From an uncultured Sterolibacteriaceae bacterium (GTDB lineage: Bacteria; Pseudomonadota; Gammaproteobacteria; Burkholderiales; Rhodocyclaceae): a stretch of 64,000 nt of DNA. Positions within the stretch are counted from its first letter, which is position 1; every line of letters starts with the position of its first letter. A model generated the notes under the pieces. It was not told where the DNA came from, searched no databases, and saw only the letters and a list, made by a program, of their open reading frames with translations. The DNA lies in the NCBI GenBank assembly GCA_937888595.1, contig CALARK010000021.1, forward strand, positions 62,001 to 126,000, in the 5' to 3' direction. Of the stretch, positions 50,732 through 59,203 are shown piece by piece. Position numbers and translations under genes: made by a program.

Positions 50732-51775
50732 TTATCCCGGGAACAGGTCCTTGTTCGCCGCCTTGTTGCGCGCCTCGGAGGCTGCGACGACATTGCGCTT
50801 GACCAACTCCTGCAGGTTCTGGTCGAGCGTCTGCATGCCGAACTGCTGGCCGGTCTGGATCGCCGAATACATCTGCGCGATCTTGTTCTCGCGGATCAGG
50901 TTGCGGATCGCCGGGGTGCCGACCATGATCTCGTGGGCGGCGACGCGGCCGGTGCCGTCCTTGGTCTTGAGCAGCGTCTGCGAGATTACCGCGCGCAGCG
51001 ATTCGGACAGCATCGCGCGCACCATCTCCTTTTCCGCCGCCGGGAAGACGTCGACGATCCGGTCGATGGTTTTCGCCGCCGACGAGGTATGCAGCGTGCC
51101 GAACACGAGGTGACCGGTCTCGGCGCCGGTCAGCGCGAGGCGGATGGTTTCGAGGTCGCGCATCTCGCCGACGAGGATCACGTCCGGGTCCTCGCGCAGC
51201 GCGGAGCGCAGCGCATTGGAAAACGACAGCGTGTGCGGGCCGACCTCGCGCTGGTTGATCAGGCACTTCTTCGACTCATGCACGAATTCGATCGGATCCT
51301 CGACGGTCAGGATATGGCCGTACTCGTTCTCGTTGATGTCGTCGATCATCGCCGCCAACGTCGTTGACTTGCCGGAACCGGTCGGCCCGGTCACCAGCAC
51401 GATGCCGCGCGGCTGGTTGGCGATTTCCTTGAAGATCTTCGGCGCGTTGAGCTGTTCGAGGCTCAACACCTTGGAGGGAATCGTCCGCAGCACGGCGGCG
51501 GCGCCGCGCTGCTGCACGTAGGCGTTGACCCGGAAGCGCGCCAGGTTCGGCACCGCGAACGAGAAGTCGCACTCGAGGTTTTCCTCGTAGGTCTTGCGCT
51601 GACCATCGTTCATGATGTCGTAGATCATCGCGTGCACGTCCTTGTGCTCCATCGGCGGCAGGTTGATGCGGCGCACGTCGCCATGCACGCGGATCATCGG
51701 CGGCAGCCCGGATGACAGGTGCAGGTCGGAGGCCTTGTTCTTGACGACGAAAGCGAGCAGTTCGGTGATGTCCAT
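50732..51775 (-). CDS. pilT: type IV pilus retraction ATPase PilT
   Basis: 347 residues. Begins MDITELLAFVVKNKASDLH, typical PilT. Walker A TGPTGSGKSTTLAAM, Walker B VILVGEMRDLETI, His box HLVFGTLHTSSAAKTIDRI. It drives pilus disassembly and twitching. Divergent from yggS, as in many betaproteobacteria and gammaproteobacteria. Confidence 0.96.
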   Translation of the reverse strand: MDITELLAFVVKNKASDLHLSSGLPPMIRVHGDVRRINLPPMEHKDVHAMIYDIMNDGQRKTYEENLECDFSFAVPNLARFRVNAYVQQRGAAAVLRTIPSKVLSLEQLNAPKIFKEIANQPRGIVLVTGPTGSGKSTTLAAMIDDINENEYGHILTVEDPIEFVHESKKCLINQREVGPHTLSFSNALRSALREDPDVILVGEMRDLETIRLALTGAETGHLVFGTLHTSSAAKTIDRIVDVFPAAEKEMVRAMLSESLRAVISQTLLKTKDGTGRVAAHEIMVGTPAIRNLIRENKIAQMYSAIQTGQQFGMQTLDQNLQELVKRNVVAASEARNKAANKDLFPG

Positions 51776-51842
51776 GCGGGGCTCCTGCTGATGTTCCGTA
51801 ACGGGTTCCGGGGGGCGGGCTTGGGTATACTGAAGCTGCTAT

Positions 51843-52544
51843 ATGACAACAATTCCCGCCAACCTGCAAGCCGTAAAAGACCGCATCGCGGCGGCCTGTG
51901 CCGCTGCCGGCCGCGATCCGCGGGAGGTGGCGTTGCTGGCGGTGACGAAGACCTGGCCGCCCGACTTCGTGCGTGCCGCAGCGGCGGCCGGGCAAAAGAT
52001 GTTCGGCGAAAGCTACGTGCAGGAAGCCCTGCCGAAGATCGCCGTGCTCGCGGATCTCGGCCTCGAATGGCATTTCATCGGCCCCCTGCAAAGCAACAAG
52101 ACGCGGCTGGTGGCGGAAAGCTTTGCCTGGGTGCATTCGATCGAGCGCCTGAAGATCGCCGAGCGCCTCTCGGCACAGCGGCCCGAAGGCCTGCCGCCGC
52201 TGAACGTCTGCGTCGAGGTGAATGTCAGCGGCGAGGACAGCAAGAGCGGCTGTACGCTTGCGGAAGCGCCGGCCCTCTGCCGCGCCGTCGCCGCCCTGCC
52301 GAAGCTGCGGCTGCGCGGCCTGATGGCGATTCCCGAACCGACGGAGGCGTCGGGGCTGGCCGAATCCTTGTCGCGCCGGCGCTTCGCACAAGTGCGCGCG
52401 TTGAAGGACGAACTTGTCGCCGCCGGCCTGTCCCTCGACACGCTGTCGATGGGCATGTCGCATGACATGGAAGCGGCGATCATGGAAGGCGCGACCATCG
52501 TGCGCGTAGGAACAGCGATATTCGGAGAGAGGGACAAGAAATGA
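51843..52544 (+). CDS. yggS: YggS-family PLP-binding protein
   Basis: 233 residues, fold type III PLP protein without known catalysis; it keeps PLP homeostasis. The PLP Lys is in LLAVTKTWP (about residue 36), with FGESYVQEA, WHFIGPLQSNKT and LSMGMSHDMEAAI near the end. It overlaps proC by four bases (ATGA), the classical pilT | yggS-proC-yggT arrangement. Confidence 0.94.
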   Translation: MTTIPANLQAVKDRIAAACAAAGRDPREVALLAVTKTWPPDFVRAAAAAGQKMFGESYVQEALPKIAVLADLGLEWHFIGPLQSNKTRLVAESFAWVHSIERLKIAERLSAQRPEGLPPLNVCVEVNVSGEDSKSGCTLAEAPALCRAVAALPKLRLRGLMAIPEPTEASGLAESLSRRRFAQVRALKDELVAAGLSLDTLSMGMSHDMEAAIMEGATIVRVGTAIFGERDKK

Positions 52545-53353
52545 AGATCACGTTCATCGGCGGCGGCAACATGGCCAACGCCCTCATCGGCGGATTGAAG
52601 AAGCAGGGCTTCTCGGCCGCCGGGATCCAGGTGGTCGATCCAGGCGAGGAAGCGCGCACACGCCTCACCGACAGCTTCGGCGTGCGTTGCACCCCGGCCA
52701 TCGATGCCGCGGCGCTCGCCTGCGAAGTGCTGGTGCTCGCGGTCAAGCCGCAGCAGATGAAGGAAGCGCTCGCCCCCATGGCCGGCAAGCTCTCCGGCCA
52801 GCTGGTCATCAGCATCGCGGCCGGGCTGCGGCTGGCGGACATCGGCCGCTGGCTGGGCGACTACCGCAACCTGGTGCGCTCCATGCCCAACACGCCGGCA
52901 CTGATCGGCGCCGGCATCACCGGCCTCTACGCCGATCCGGCGGTGGACCGCGAAGGACGCGATACGGCGGAGAAAATCCTGCGCGCCGTCGGCCGCACGC
53001 TGTGGGTCGAAGACGAAGCGCTGATGGATGTCGTCACCGCCGTGTCGGGCAGCGGCCCGGCCTACGTGTTCTACTTCATCGAGGCCCTGCAGAACGCCGG
53101 TGCGGGACTCGGCCTGCCGGAGGAAACGGCCCGCCTGCTGGCCATCGAGACCTTCCTCGGCGCGGCGAGACTGGCCGAGACCAGCGAGGAATCGGTGGGC
53201 GAACTACGCGCCCGCGTCACCTCGAAAGGCGGCACCACGGCGGCGGCGCTCGACACCTTCGCCTCGTTGCGCGTGGCGACGTCGATCGGCCACGGCGTCT
53301 CGGCGGCGGCCGCCCGCGGCCGCGAACTGTGCGACCAGCTGGGCCAGTCTTGA
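52541..53353 (+). CDS. proC: pyrroline-5-carboxylate reductase
   Basis: 270 residues. Rossmann start KITFIGGGNMANALIGGL, VLAVKPQQM, RSMPNTPALIGAG, and the C-terminal DVVTAVSGSGPAYVFYFIEAL and VTSKGGTTAAAL signatures. Last step of proline synthesis with NAD(P)H. Followed by an 80-base intergenic stretch made of repeats. Confidence 0.96.
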   Translation: MKITFIGGGNMANALIGGLKKQGFSAAGIQVVDPGEEARTRLTDSFGVRCTPAIDAAALACEVLVLAVKPQQMKEALAPMAGKLSGQLVISIAAGLRLADIGRWLGDYRNLVRSMPNTPALIGAGITGLYADPAVDREGRDTAEKILRAVGRTLWVEDEALMDVVTAVSGSGPAYVFYFIEALQNAGAGLGLPEETARLLAIETFLGAARLAETSEESVGELRARVTSKGGTTAAALDTFASLRVATSIGHGVSAAAARGRELCDQLGQS

Positions 53354-53435
53354 TGGCCCCCCACGCTCGCAAAATCGGCTCGCTGCCCCCCACAGGGGGG
53401 CGCATGCCTCCTTGGGGCGGCCCTATGGAGGCATG
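53354..53435 (+). repeat. G/C-run intergenic repeat with start-codon hairpin
   Basis: After proC comes CCCCCACGCTCGCAAAATCGG and then a CCCCCC-ACA-GGGGGG hairpin (53388-53402 region), a layout like the dispersed intergenic repeats of many betaproteobacteria. It continues into a nine-base-pair stem, CATGCCTCC (53403-53411) with GGAGGCATG (53427-53435), that covers the ribosome site GGAG and the ATG of yggT. Translation of yggT could be limited by this fold. Confidence 0.65.
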
Positions 53436-54002
53436 ATGCTCTACCAGATCCTTTCACTGCTGCTCGGTACCGCCGCGGACCTGCTGGCCATCGCCTTCCT
53501 CGCCCGCGTCTGGATGCAATGGACGCGCGCGCCCTTCCGCAATCCTGTCGGAGAGTTCATCGCCGTCGCGACCAACTGGGCGGTACTGCCGCTGCGCCGC
53601 GTGATTCCCGGCCTGTTCGGCATCGACCTGGCCAGCGTGTTCGCCGCCTGGCTGGTGCAGATCGCCTTCTTCGGCATCATGGCCGGGCTCACCGGACTCA
53701 TCGCGGTCGCGCCCGGCGCGATCTTCAGCGTCGCCTGGCTCGCCGCACTCGCCGTGCTGCGAATGTTCATCTACCTGCTGATGGGCGTGATCATCGGTGC
53801 GGCCGTGATGTCATGGATCAACCCGCACGCGCCGGCGATGTCCCTCCTCGACGCGCTGTCCCGCCCGCTGCTCCTGCCCGTACGCCGCCGCCTGCCCCCG
53901 CTCGGCGGCGTCGACCTGTCCCCGCTGGTCGTCCTGCTGCTGCTCCAGGTCGTCCTGATCGTGCTCGCCGGACTGTCCCCGATGACGCACGTGATGCCAT
54001 GA
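53433..54002 (+). CDS. yggT: YggT-family membrane protein
   Basis: 189 residues, about five membrane helices in two YggT units: FLARVWMQWTRAPFRNPVGEF and, in the second half, VMSWINPHAPAMSLLDALS with RRRLPPLGGVDLSPLV. Two adjacent ATGs (53433 and 53436) could start it. The family helps osmotic shock and cell-division-related membrane functions in some bacteria; the role is not certain. It overlaps yggU by four bases (ATGA). Confidence 0.9.
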   Translation: MMLYQILSLLLGTAADLLAIAFLARVWMQWTRAPFRNPVGEFIAVATNWAVLPLRRVIPGLFGIDLASVFAAWLVQIAFFGIMAGLTGLIAVAPGAIFSVAWLAALAVLRMFIYLLMGVIIGAAVMSWINPHAPAMSLLDALSRPLLLPVRRRLPPLGGVDLSPLVVLLLLQVVLIVLAGLSPMTHVMP

Positions 54003-54289
54003 TGCCCTGGCTGCGTGCGGACGGCCGGGATGTGATCCTCTCGCTGCACATCCAGCCCGGGGCGAAGAAGACCGAAGTCGCCGGCCCGCACGGCGACGCG
54101 CTGAAGATCCGCCTCGCCGCACCGCCCGTCGATGGCAAGGCCAACGAGGCGCTGGTCGCCTTCATCGCGAAGAAAGTCGGCGCCGGCAGGACGGCGGTCG
54201 AACTCGTCAGCGGCCAGACATCGCGGGCCAAGCGCGTGCGCATCGCCGGCGCGCAGCCCGAAACCGTCCGCGCGGCGCTGGAGCAGTAA
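53999..54289 (+). CDS. yggU: YggU/DUF167 family protein
   Basis: 96 residues, small alpha/beta fold. Family signature SLHIQPGAKKTEVAG and LAAPPVDGKANEALVAFIAK, ending RVRIAG. A perfect 23-bp repeat copy encodes KVGAGRTAV between the helix and the next strand. The segment has the same length as the equivalent one in E. coli YggU as I recall it, so it seems substituted rather than inserted. Its TAA shares a base with the apaH ATG. Confidence 0.9.
   Translation: MMPWLRADGRDVILSLHIQPGAKKTEVAGPHGDALKIRLAAPPVDGKANEALVAFIAKKVGAGRTAVELVSGQTSRAKRVRIAGAQPETVRAALEQ
54173..54195 (+). repeat. 23-bp dispersed element, copy 15 (inside yggU)
   Basis: Exact match to the consensus, in the sense strand, read as KVGAGRTA without disrupting the gene. 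Confidence 0.92.
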
Positions 54290-55137
54290 TGGCCACCTAC
54301 GCGATCGGCGACCTGCAGGGCTGCCTCGACCCCCTCGAACGGCTGCTCGACTACATCGGCTTCTCGCCTGCCGCCGACCGTCTCTGGTTCGTCGGCGACC
54401 TCGTCAATCGCGGACCGCAGTCCCTGGAGGTGCTGCGCTTCGTCAGGGGCCTCGGCGATGCGGCAACCACCGTGCTCGGCAACCACGACCTGCATCTGGT
54501 CATGCAGGCGGCCGGCTACGGCAAGGCCAACAAGGAAGACACGCTGGCGGACATCCTCGCCGCGCCGGACCGTGACGAACTGCTCGCCTGGCTGCGCGCC
54601 CAGCCGCTGTTCCATGTCGAGGCCATTCACGCAAATGAGTGGGGCATGGTGCATGCGGGTCTGCTGCCGGCCTGGGATGTGGCGCAGGCCCAGGCGCTCT
54701 CGGACGAAGTGCATTCGGCGCTGAATGCCCCCGACTACCCCGACTTCCTCGCCCACATGTGGGGCTCGGAACCCGATGCGTGGCGAGACGACCTGGCCGG
54801 CTGGGATCGCCTGCGCGTCGTGGTCAATGCGATGACGCGCATTCGTTTCGTCACGCCGGCAGGCCGCATGGAATTCCGCGCACCCGGTGCGAAAGGACCG
54901 CCCGAGCGCGGGCCCGACGGCTGCCTGCCGTGGTTCGAGGTACCTGGCCGGCGCAGCGCCGATCATGCGATCGTCTGCGGCCACTGGTCGGCACTGGGAT
55001 TCCGCCAGACGGCAAATCTGGCAGCGCTGGATTCGGGCTGCCTGTGGGGCGGCAGCCTTACAGCGATGCGGCTTGAGGATCGCCGGGTATTCCAGATGCC
55101 CTGTGGCCAGTCGGCCCGGCCGATGGGCTGGGAGTAG
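54289..55137 (+). CDS. apaH: diadenosine tetraphosphatase, symmetrical
   Basis: 282 residues, PPP-type metallophosphatase. Metal motifs: AIGDLQGC, WFVGDLVNRGP and VLGNHDLHL, with C-terminal VCGHWSALG and DSGCLWGGSLTAMRL. It splits Ap4A into two ADP. Tail-to-tail overlap of 80 bases with olsA, which ends inside it on the other strand. Confidence 0.95.
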   Translation: MATYAIGDLQGCLDPLERLLDYIGFSPAADRLWFVGDLVNRGPQSLEVLRFVRGLGDAATTVLGNHDLHLVMQAAGYGKANKEDTLADILAAPDRDELLAWLRAQPLFHVEAIHANEWGMVHAGLLPAWDVAQAQALSDEVHSALNAPDYPDFLAHMWGSEPDAWRDDLAGWDRLRVVVNAMTRIRFVTPAGRMEFRAPGAKGPPERGPDGCLPWFEVPGRRSADHAIVCGHWSALGFRQTANLAALDSGCLWGGSLTAMRLEDRRVFQMPCGQSARPMGWE

Positions 55138-55903
55138 GGACATCAGGACCCGCATGGCCGAGTTGCCATGCGATGGCGTGATGGCAGCGCGCCGAAAGAT
55201 GGCGCCGGTCGGCCTGCGCACTGCCGAGCGGCGCGAGGATGCGCACCTCGGCCGCGAGGCCGCCGGCACGCACGATGGACAGCAGGCACTGCAGCAGGGT
55301 GACGTCGCCATCGTAGGCCGGCGCCCGGCTCGAACGACCTTCCGTGTCGCAATAGCGCAGCGCCAGCGGCACCACCGGGGTACGGGCATCGATCGCACTC
55401 TGGAACAGCGCGGCATGGAACGGCAGCACCCGGTCGCCCGCCGTCGTCGTGCCCTCCGGGAATACCGTGACGTGGTCCCCCGACAGCAGCTGGGCGATCA
55501 ACGCCTCGCGCGTGCGCTGAGCGGCGGCGCGCGAGCCGCGTTCGAGAAAGATCGTTTCCGTCCTCTCGCATAGCCAGCCGATCAGCGGCCAGCCCCTGAC
55601 CTCGTCTTTCGAAACGAAAGCGGCCGGTGCGACCGCATTGATGACGAAAATGTCGAGCCAGGAGATGTGGTTGGCGACGAGCAGTCCGGGAGGAATCCTC
55701 GCCGTCCCGCCGGCGCCGATTTTTTTCAGGCGGATGCCGAGGGTATCGAGCAGTTGCCGCGACCAGCGCTTCTTGAGTCCGAGACGCAACCCGAGGCTCG
55801 CCCACGGATAGACGACGGCCACGGTCGCCGCACCCCACAGCAGGTGCAGGCCGATGCGCGCCAAGCGGAAGCCGGCGCGCAGTTCGACGAAGGGATTGTT
55901 CAG
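55058..55903 (-). CDS. olsA: lyso-ornithine lipid O-acyltransferase (PlsC family)
   Basis: 281 residues. PlsC motifs: LVANHISWLDIFVI (NHxxxxD), RGSRAAAQRT, and VTVFPEGTTTAGD. One N-terminal membrane helix. Directly downstream of olsB, so it most likely adds the second acyl chain of ornithine lipids; a general 1-acylglycerol-3-phosphate acyltransferase is the alternative. No ATG, GTG or TTG suits its start: a CTG overlapping the olsB TGA (CTGA), with GAGAGG upstream, fits best and gives (M)NNPFVELRAGFRL. Repeat copy read as KKIGAGGTAR. The C-terminal tail is Pro/Ser-rich. Confidence 0.8.
   Translation of the reverse strand: MNNPFVELRAGFRLARIGLHLLWGAATVAVVYPWASLGLRLGLKKRWSRQLLDTLGIRLKKIGAGGTARIPPGLLVANHISWLDIFVINAVAPAAFVSKDEVRGWPLIGWLCERTETIFLERGSRAAAQRTREALIAQLLSGDHVTVFPEGTTTAGDRVLPFHAALFQSAIDARTPVVPLALRYCDTEGRSSRAPAYDGDVTLLQCLLSIVRAGGLAAEVRILAPLGSAQADRRHLSARCHHAIAWQLGHAGPDVPTPSPSAGPTGHRASGIPGDPQAASL
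55701..55723 (-). repeat. 23-bp dispersed element, copy 16 (inside olsA)
   Basis: 22 of 23 positions (A for G at position 4). Sense strand of olsA, read as KKIGAGGTAR just before the NHxxxxD motif. Confidence 0.85.
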
Positions 55904-56676
55904 CGCTGCCTCTCGACGAAATGTTTCGAATAGCGCGAGTCTACCCGGGACATCGGCATCAGGATCAGCAGGTCGGCGGTATTGAAATCCGGGTCCCAGG
56001 CGGGTTCGCCGCAAATCCATGCGCCGGCGCGCAGGTAGCCCTTGAGCAACGGGGGCACTTCGGGCTGGGCGGCGGGAGCAATCCTGTCGAGCGGCAACGC
56101 ATGGCGCGGAAAGACGTGATACTCGAGCGGCGCCATGCAGCTCGCCAGCGCATGGTAGATACCGACGGCGTTGTGGCCGCCATCGGCCATCCCGATGCTG
56201 GCGCAGCCGATCAGATATTCGTAGGCATTCTGCTGCATGTAGCGCGCCAGGCCGGACCACAGCAGCGCGATGGTCGCGCCGGTGCGGTAGTCGGGGTCGA
56301 TGCACGATCGGCCGATCTCGACGAGACGAGAACGAAGATGCGCGATGCGCGTCAGGTCGAACTCGGTTTCCGAATAGTAGCCGCCGACCTTGCGGGCCGC
56401 CTCGGGCGACAAGATGCGATAGGTGCCAACGATGCGGCCGTTGGCCTCATCGCGCACGATCAGGTGCTCGCAGTAGGGATCGTAGATATCGCGATCGACG
56501 CCCGGTGTGCGCGAGGGCAGGCGGGCCCCCAGTTCGTCGGCAAAGACGCGCCAGCGCAGCTTCTGCGCTGCGAGAATTTCCGATTCCGTCGTCGCGAGCG
56601 CGACATGCAGCTTCGCGCGCGGTGGGCGGGCAGGCCGTTCCGCGACCTGCGAGTGATGCGTGTTCCGGTTTTCCAT
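55900..56676 (-). CDS. olsB: L-ornithine N-alpha-acyltransferase OlsB (GNAT/hemolysin-like)
   Basis: 258 residues. The OlsB/hemolysin-like acyltransferase fold: ILAAQKLRWRVFADELGAR, HLIVRDEANGRIVGTYRIL, EIGRSCIDPDYR, and a C-terminal PLLKGYLRAGAWICGEPAWD with FNTADLLILM. It transfers a 3-hydroxyacyl chain from ACP to ornithine, the first step to ornithine lipids. Co-translated with olsA. About 100 bases upstream separate it from the caspase gene without a clear promoter. Confidence 0.86.
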   Translation of the reverse strand: MENRNTHHSQVAERPARPPRAKLHVALATTESEILAAQKLRWRVFADELGARLPSRTPGVDRDIYDPYCEHLIVRDEANGRIVGTYRILSPEAARKVGGYYSETEFDLTRIAHLRSRLVEIGRSCIDPDYRTGATIALLWSGLARYMQQNAYEYLIGCASIGMADGGHNAVGIYHALASCMAPLEYHVFPRHALPLDRIAPAAQPEVPPLLKGYLRAGAWICGEPAWDPDFNTADLLILMPMSRVDSRYSKHFVERQR

Positions 56677-56778
56677 GGCCGGCTCTCCATTTCAGTGTCG
56701 TTGATGTGAAACGGCACTGTAGGAACCCGGTATTACTGCATTGTTGTGGCCTGGTTACAGGGTGGTTTCTGCCAACAA

Positions 56779-59178
56779 CTAATGAAGCCTGACCAGCGGG
56801 AAACCCTGACCGGTGGGGGAAACGATCGGATACTGCTTGTGCTTGAACACGGCTTCGGCCAGTTCCGGAACCTGACTGTCGACATAGTCAGCCAGTTCGA
56901 GCGTCTTGACGAAGCCATCCTTGTTGGCATCGGCCTCGCCGTTGAGTCCGGCGGCGATCACGTAAGTGAACAAGCCGTGGTCCTTGTAGCCCTCCAGCGC
57001 CTCCTGGACGGAAGTCGCTGCCGACAGGACGGTCGAGCCCACCGCGCGCGACAGCACCTTCATCGCGGTGTCGTCGCTCATGCCGCGCGTCAGCATCGCC
57101 ACCTGAATCGCATCGCCCAGCTGCCCGGCGCTGCAGGTGTCGAGCACCACCAGCTTCTTCGATGCCGGGATGTTGGAGATCAGCTCCTTGATGCTGTCCT
57201 GCGTCAGCGCATCCTGCTTGAGGCGCGCCGTCGAGGTCGAACCGACATTCGATGTGATCAGCAGGTACTGGCCGTCATCCACCGTGCCGTGGCTGGCGAC
57301 GTAGAACACGAACAGGTCTTCGGGGCCGACGTCTGAACGGGCGCGCTTGAGGGCCTCGACGATGGCGGTATTGGTGGTTTCGGCAGGCTTGAGCAGGCGC
57401 GTCACATGTACGCTGCTATACAGTCCCCGCGCCTTGTTTTCCAGGGTCGAAGCGAACAGTTCCGCATCCGCCACCGAGTACTTGAGGGCGAGACGCGGAT
57501 TGGCGAAGTCCTTGATGCCAATGACGATGGCGTGCAGGGCGGGCTGGCGCGACGCGATATTGGCCTGCACCTCGATCTGGGCATCCTTGCTCTGCATGCT
57601 GTTGTCGGCATTGAAGGCGATGGCGCGGATCAGGTTCTGGCCGGGTTCGAGCGGGACCTCGAAGCGCAGCGTCCGGAAACCGCGGCTCTCGGCGGGCGCC
57701 GGCATGCTGCGGGCGTTTTCCAGGATCACCGCGGTACCGTTTCGGTAAAGACGCACGTCGCCGATGCCGCCGCCCTTGTCCTCGATTTGCAGTGATACCG
57801 CGACCGTCCGCGCCTCCGTGCTGTCGGTCGTATCGACGATGGTGACGGCCGGGGGCGGCTGGATGTCGGCCACCTTGCGATAATCGCCCAGCGTACCGCC
57901 CACCAGGGCGACCTTGACGAGATCCGGCCGGAAGAAGGATTCGCGCAACTGGGAGATGCTGTAGGGCTGGCCGCCCACCGTGACGCTCAGGTATTCGTCG
58001 CCCTTCTCGGAAGCGTTGTAGTAGCCGCTGGGTGTCGTCACCAGCCATTCACCGTCGTCGAAAGCGATCATGGCGGCCGCTTCCTCGCCGCTGTCGAGGT
58101 GATAAAGACGCACCGAGGCCGCCGAGGTAATCGCCACCAGCTTGCCGTTGGGTGAAAAGGCGATCTTGGCCGGGCTCATGTCGAAGATGACCTTCTCGTT
58201 CGGCCGTTGCAGCTGGCGAATCATCTGGCCGCTGGCCAGATCCCACAGCTTGTACTCGCCTTTGTGGGTGCCGGTCATGAAGCGGCGGCCGTCCGGGGCC
58301 ACCGCCAGCGCGCTCAGCTTGGTGAATTCCTTGTCGGTGCCCAACAGGGTGCCTTGGACGTTATAGCGCAACAGTTCGCGCTGCTGCATGCCGGTGGCCG
58401 CATCGAGCAGGGCGACCGAGATCGTCATGCTCGACCCCAGCGTGCCGTGGTACTCCGAGTGTGAAACCAGCACCTGCTGACCATTGGGTGTGAAGACGAC
58501 GGCGTCGCTGTGGCGATCTCCGGTGCGCCATAGCTCTCGGCCGGAGGGCAGGTCGACCAGGATCAGCCCGCGTCCGAGTTCGCCCAGCAGCAAGGCCTTC
58601 TGGCCATCTGGCGAAACCGCGCCGAGCATCGCGTGCGAATAGCTGCGCACGACCTGGTTCGCCTGCAGGTCAAGCTGCTCGACGTTGTAATAGGGGTTGG
58701 ACAGCAATCCGCCAACCTCGAAGCGGTTGCCGAGCAGATAGCGTCCGTCACCCGAAAAACCGAGCTTGTAGCCGAACCGGTCGCTTGGCACCGTCTTGAG
58801 CAGCTCGCCGGAGGTGGCATCCCACAACTGGGTACGCGAATCACCGAACAGGCCCAAGAGGGACGAAGCGGCATAGGTTTTGCCGTCTCGCGAGTAGGCG
58901 ACATCGACGATTCCCCAGGGAGCCTCCATCTGGTGGGTACGCAGGCCTTTCCCCGCAGCCATGTCCCAGACACGCACGATCGGCGTGACGCCGCCCGAAA
59001 TCAGCTGCTTGCCATCGGGCGCGTAGTCGAGGGTTCCCACCGCCATGACCGTGCTCTTGACCGTGACCTTGCGGTCGGGCGACCCCGAACTCAGCTCGGG
59101 GGTGGCCTGCATCATGCCCGCACATCCGCTGAGCAACCACGACGACAGCAACACGACGAACCATCTGGCGGAATGCAT
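56779..59178 (-). CDS. WD40-repeat and caspase-domain lipoprotein with EF-hand loop
   Basis: 799 residues. Lipoprotein signal ending LLSGC. Residues about 40-375 hold WD40-like repeats (DYAPDGKQLISGG, AYSRDGKTYAA, AVAPDGRRFMTGTHKGEYK). A middle beta region (about 430-545) follows. The C-terminal caspase/metacaspase domain has the catalytic His in FYVASHGTVDDG (about 630) and Cys in VVLDTCSAGQ (about 682). A 12-residue EF-hand loop, DANKDGFVKTLE (56896-56931), follows the catalytic part, suggesting calcium control. It would be membrane-attached outside the cytoplasm. No toxin or effector neighbour is visible. Confidence 0.85.
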   Translation of the reverse strand: MHSARWFVVLLSSWLLSGCAGMMQATPELSSGSPDRKVTVKSTVMAVGTLDYAPDGKQLISGGVTPIVRVWDMAAGKGLRTHQMEAPWGIVDVAYSRDGKTYAASSLLGLFGDSRTQLWDATSGELLKTVPSDRFGYKLGFSGDGRYLLGNRFEVGGLLSNPYYNVEQLDLQANQVVRSYSHAMLGAVSPDGQKALLLGELGRGLILVDLPSGRELWRTGDRHSDAVVFTPNGQQVLVSHSEYHGTLGSSMTISVALLDAATGMQQRELLRYNVQGTLLGTDKEFTKLSALAVAPDGRRFMTGTHKGEYKLWDLASGQMIRQLQRPNEKVIFDMSPAKIAFSPNGKLVAITSAASVRLYHLDSGEEAAAMIAFDDGEWLVTTPSGYYNASEKGDEYLSVTVGGQPYSISQLRESFFRPDLVKVALVGGTLGDYRKVADIQPPPAVTIVDTTDSTEARTVAVSLQIEDKGGGIGDVRLYRNGTAVILENARSMPAPAESRGFRTLRFEVPLEPGQNLIRAIAFNADNSMQSKDAQIEVQANIASRQPALHAIVIGIKDFANPRLALKYSVADAELFASTLENKARGLYSSVHVTRLLKPAETTNTAIVEALKRARSDVGPEDLFVFYVASHGTVDDGQYLLITSNVGSTSTARLKQDALTQDSIKELISNIPASKKLVVLDTCSAGQLGDAIQVAMLTRGMSDDTAMKVLSRAVGSTVLSAATSVQEALEGYKDHGLFTYVIAAGLNGEADANKDGFVKTLELADYVDSQVPELAEAVFKHKQYPIVSPTGQGFPLVRLH

Positions 59179-59203
59179 GGTGACCTCCGGATGCAGGGAA
59201 ACG

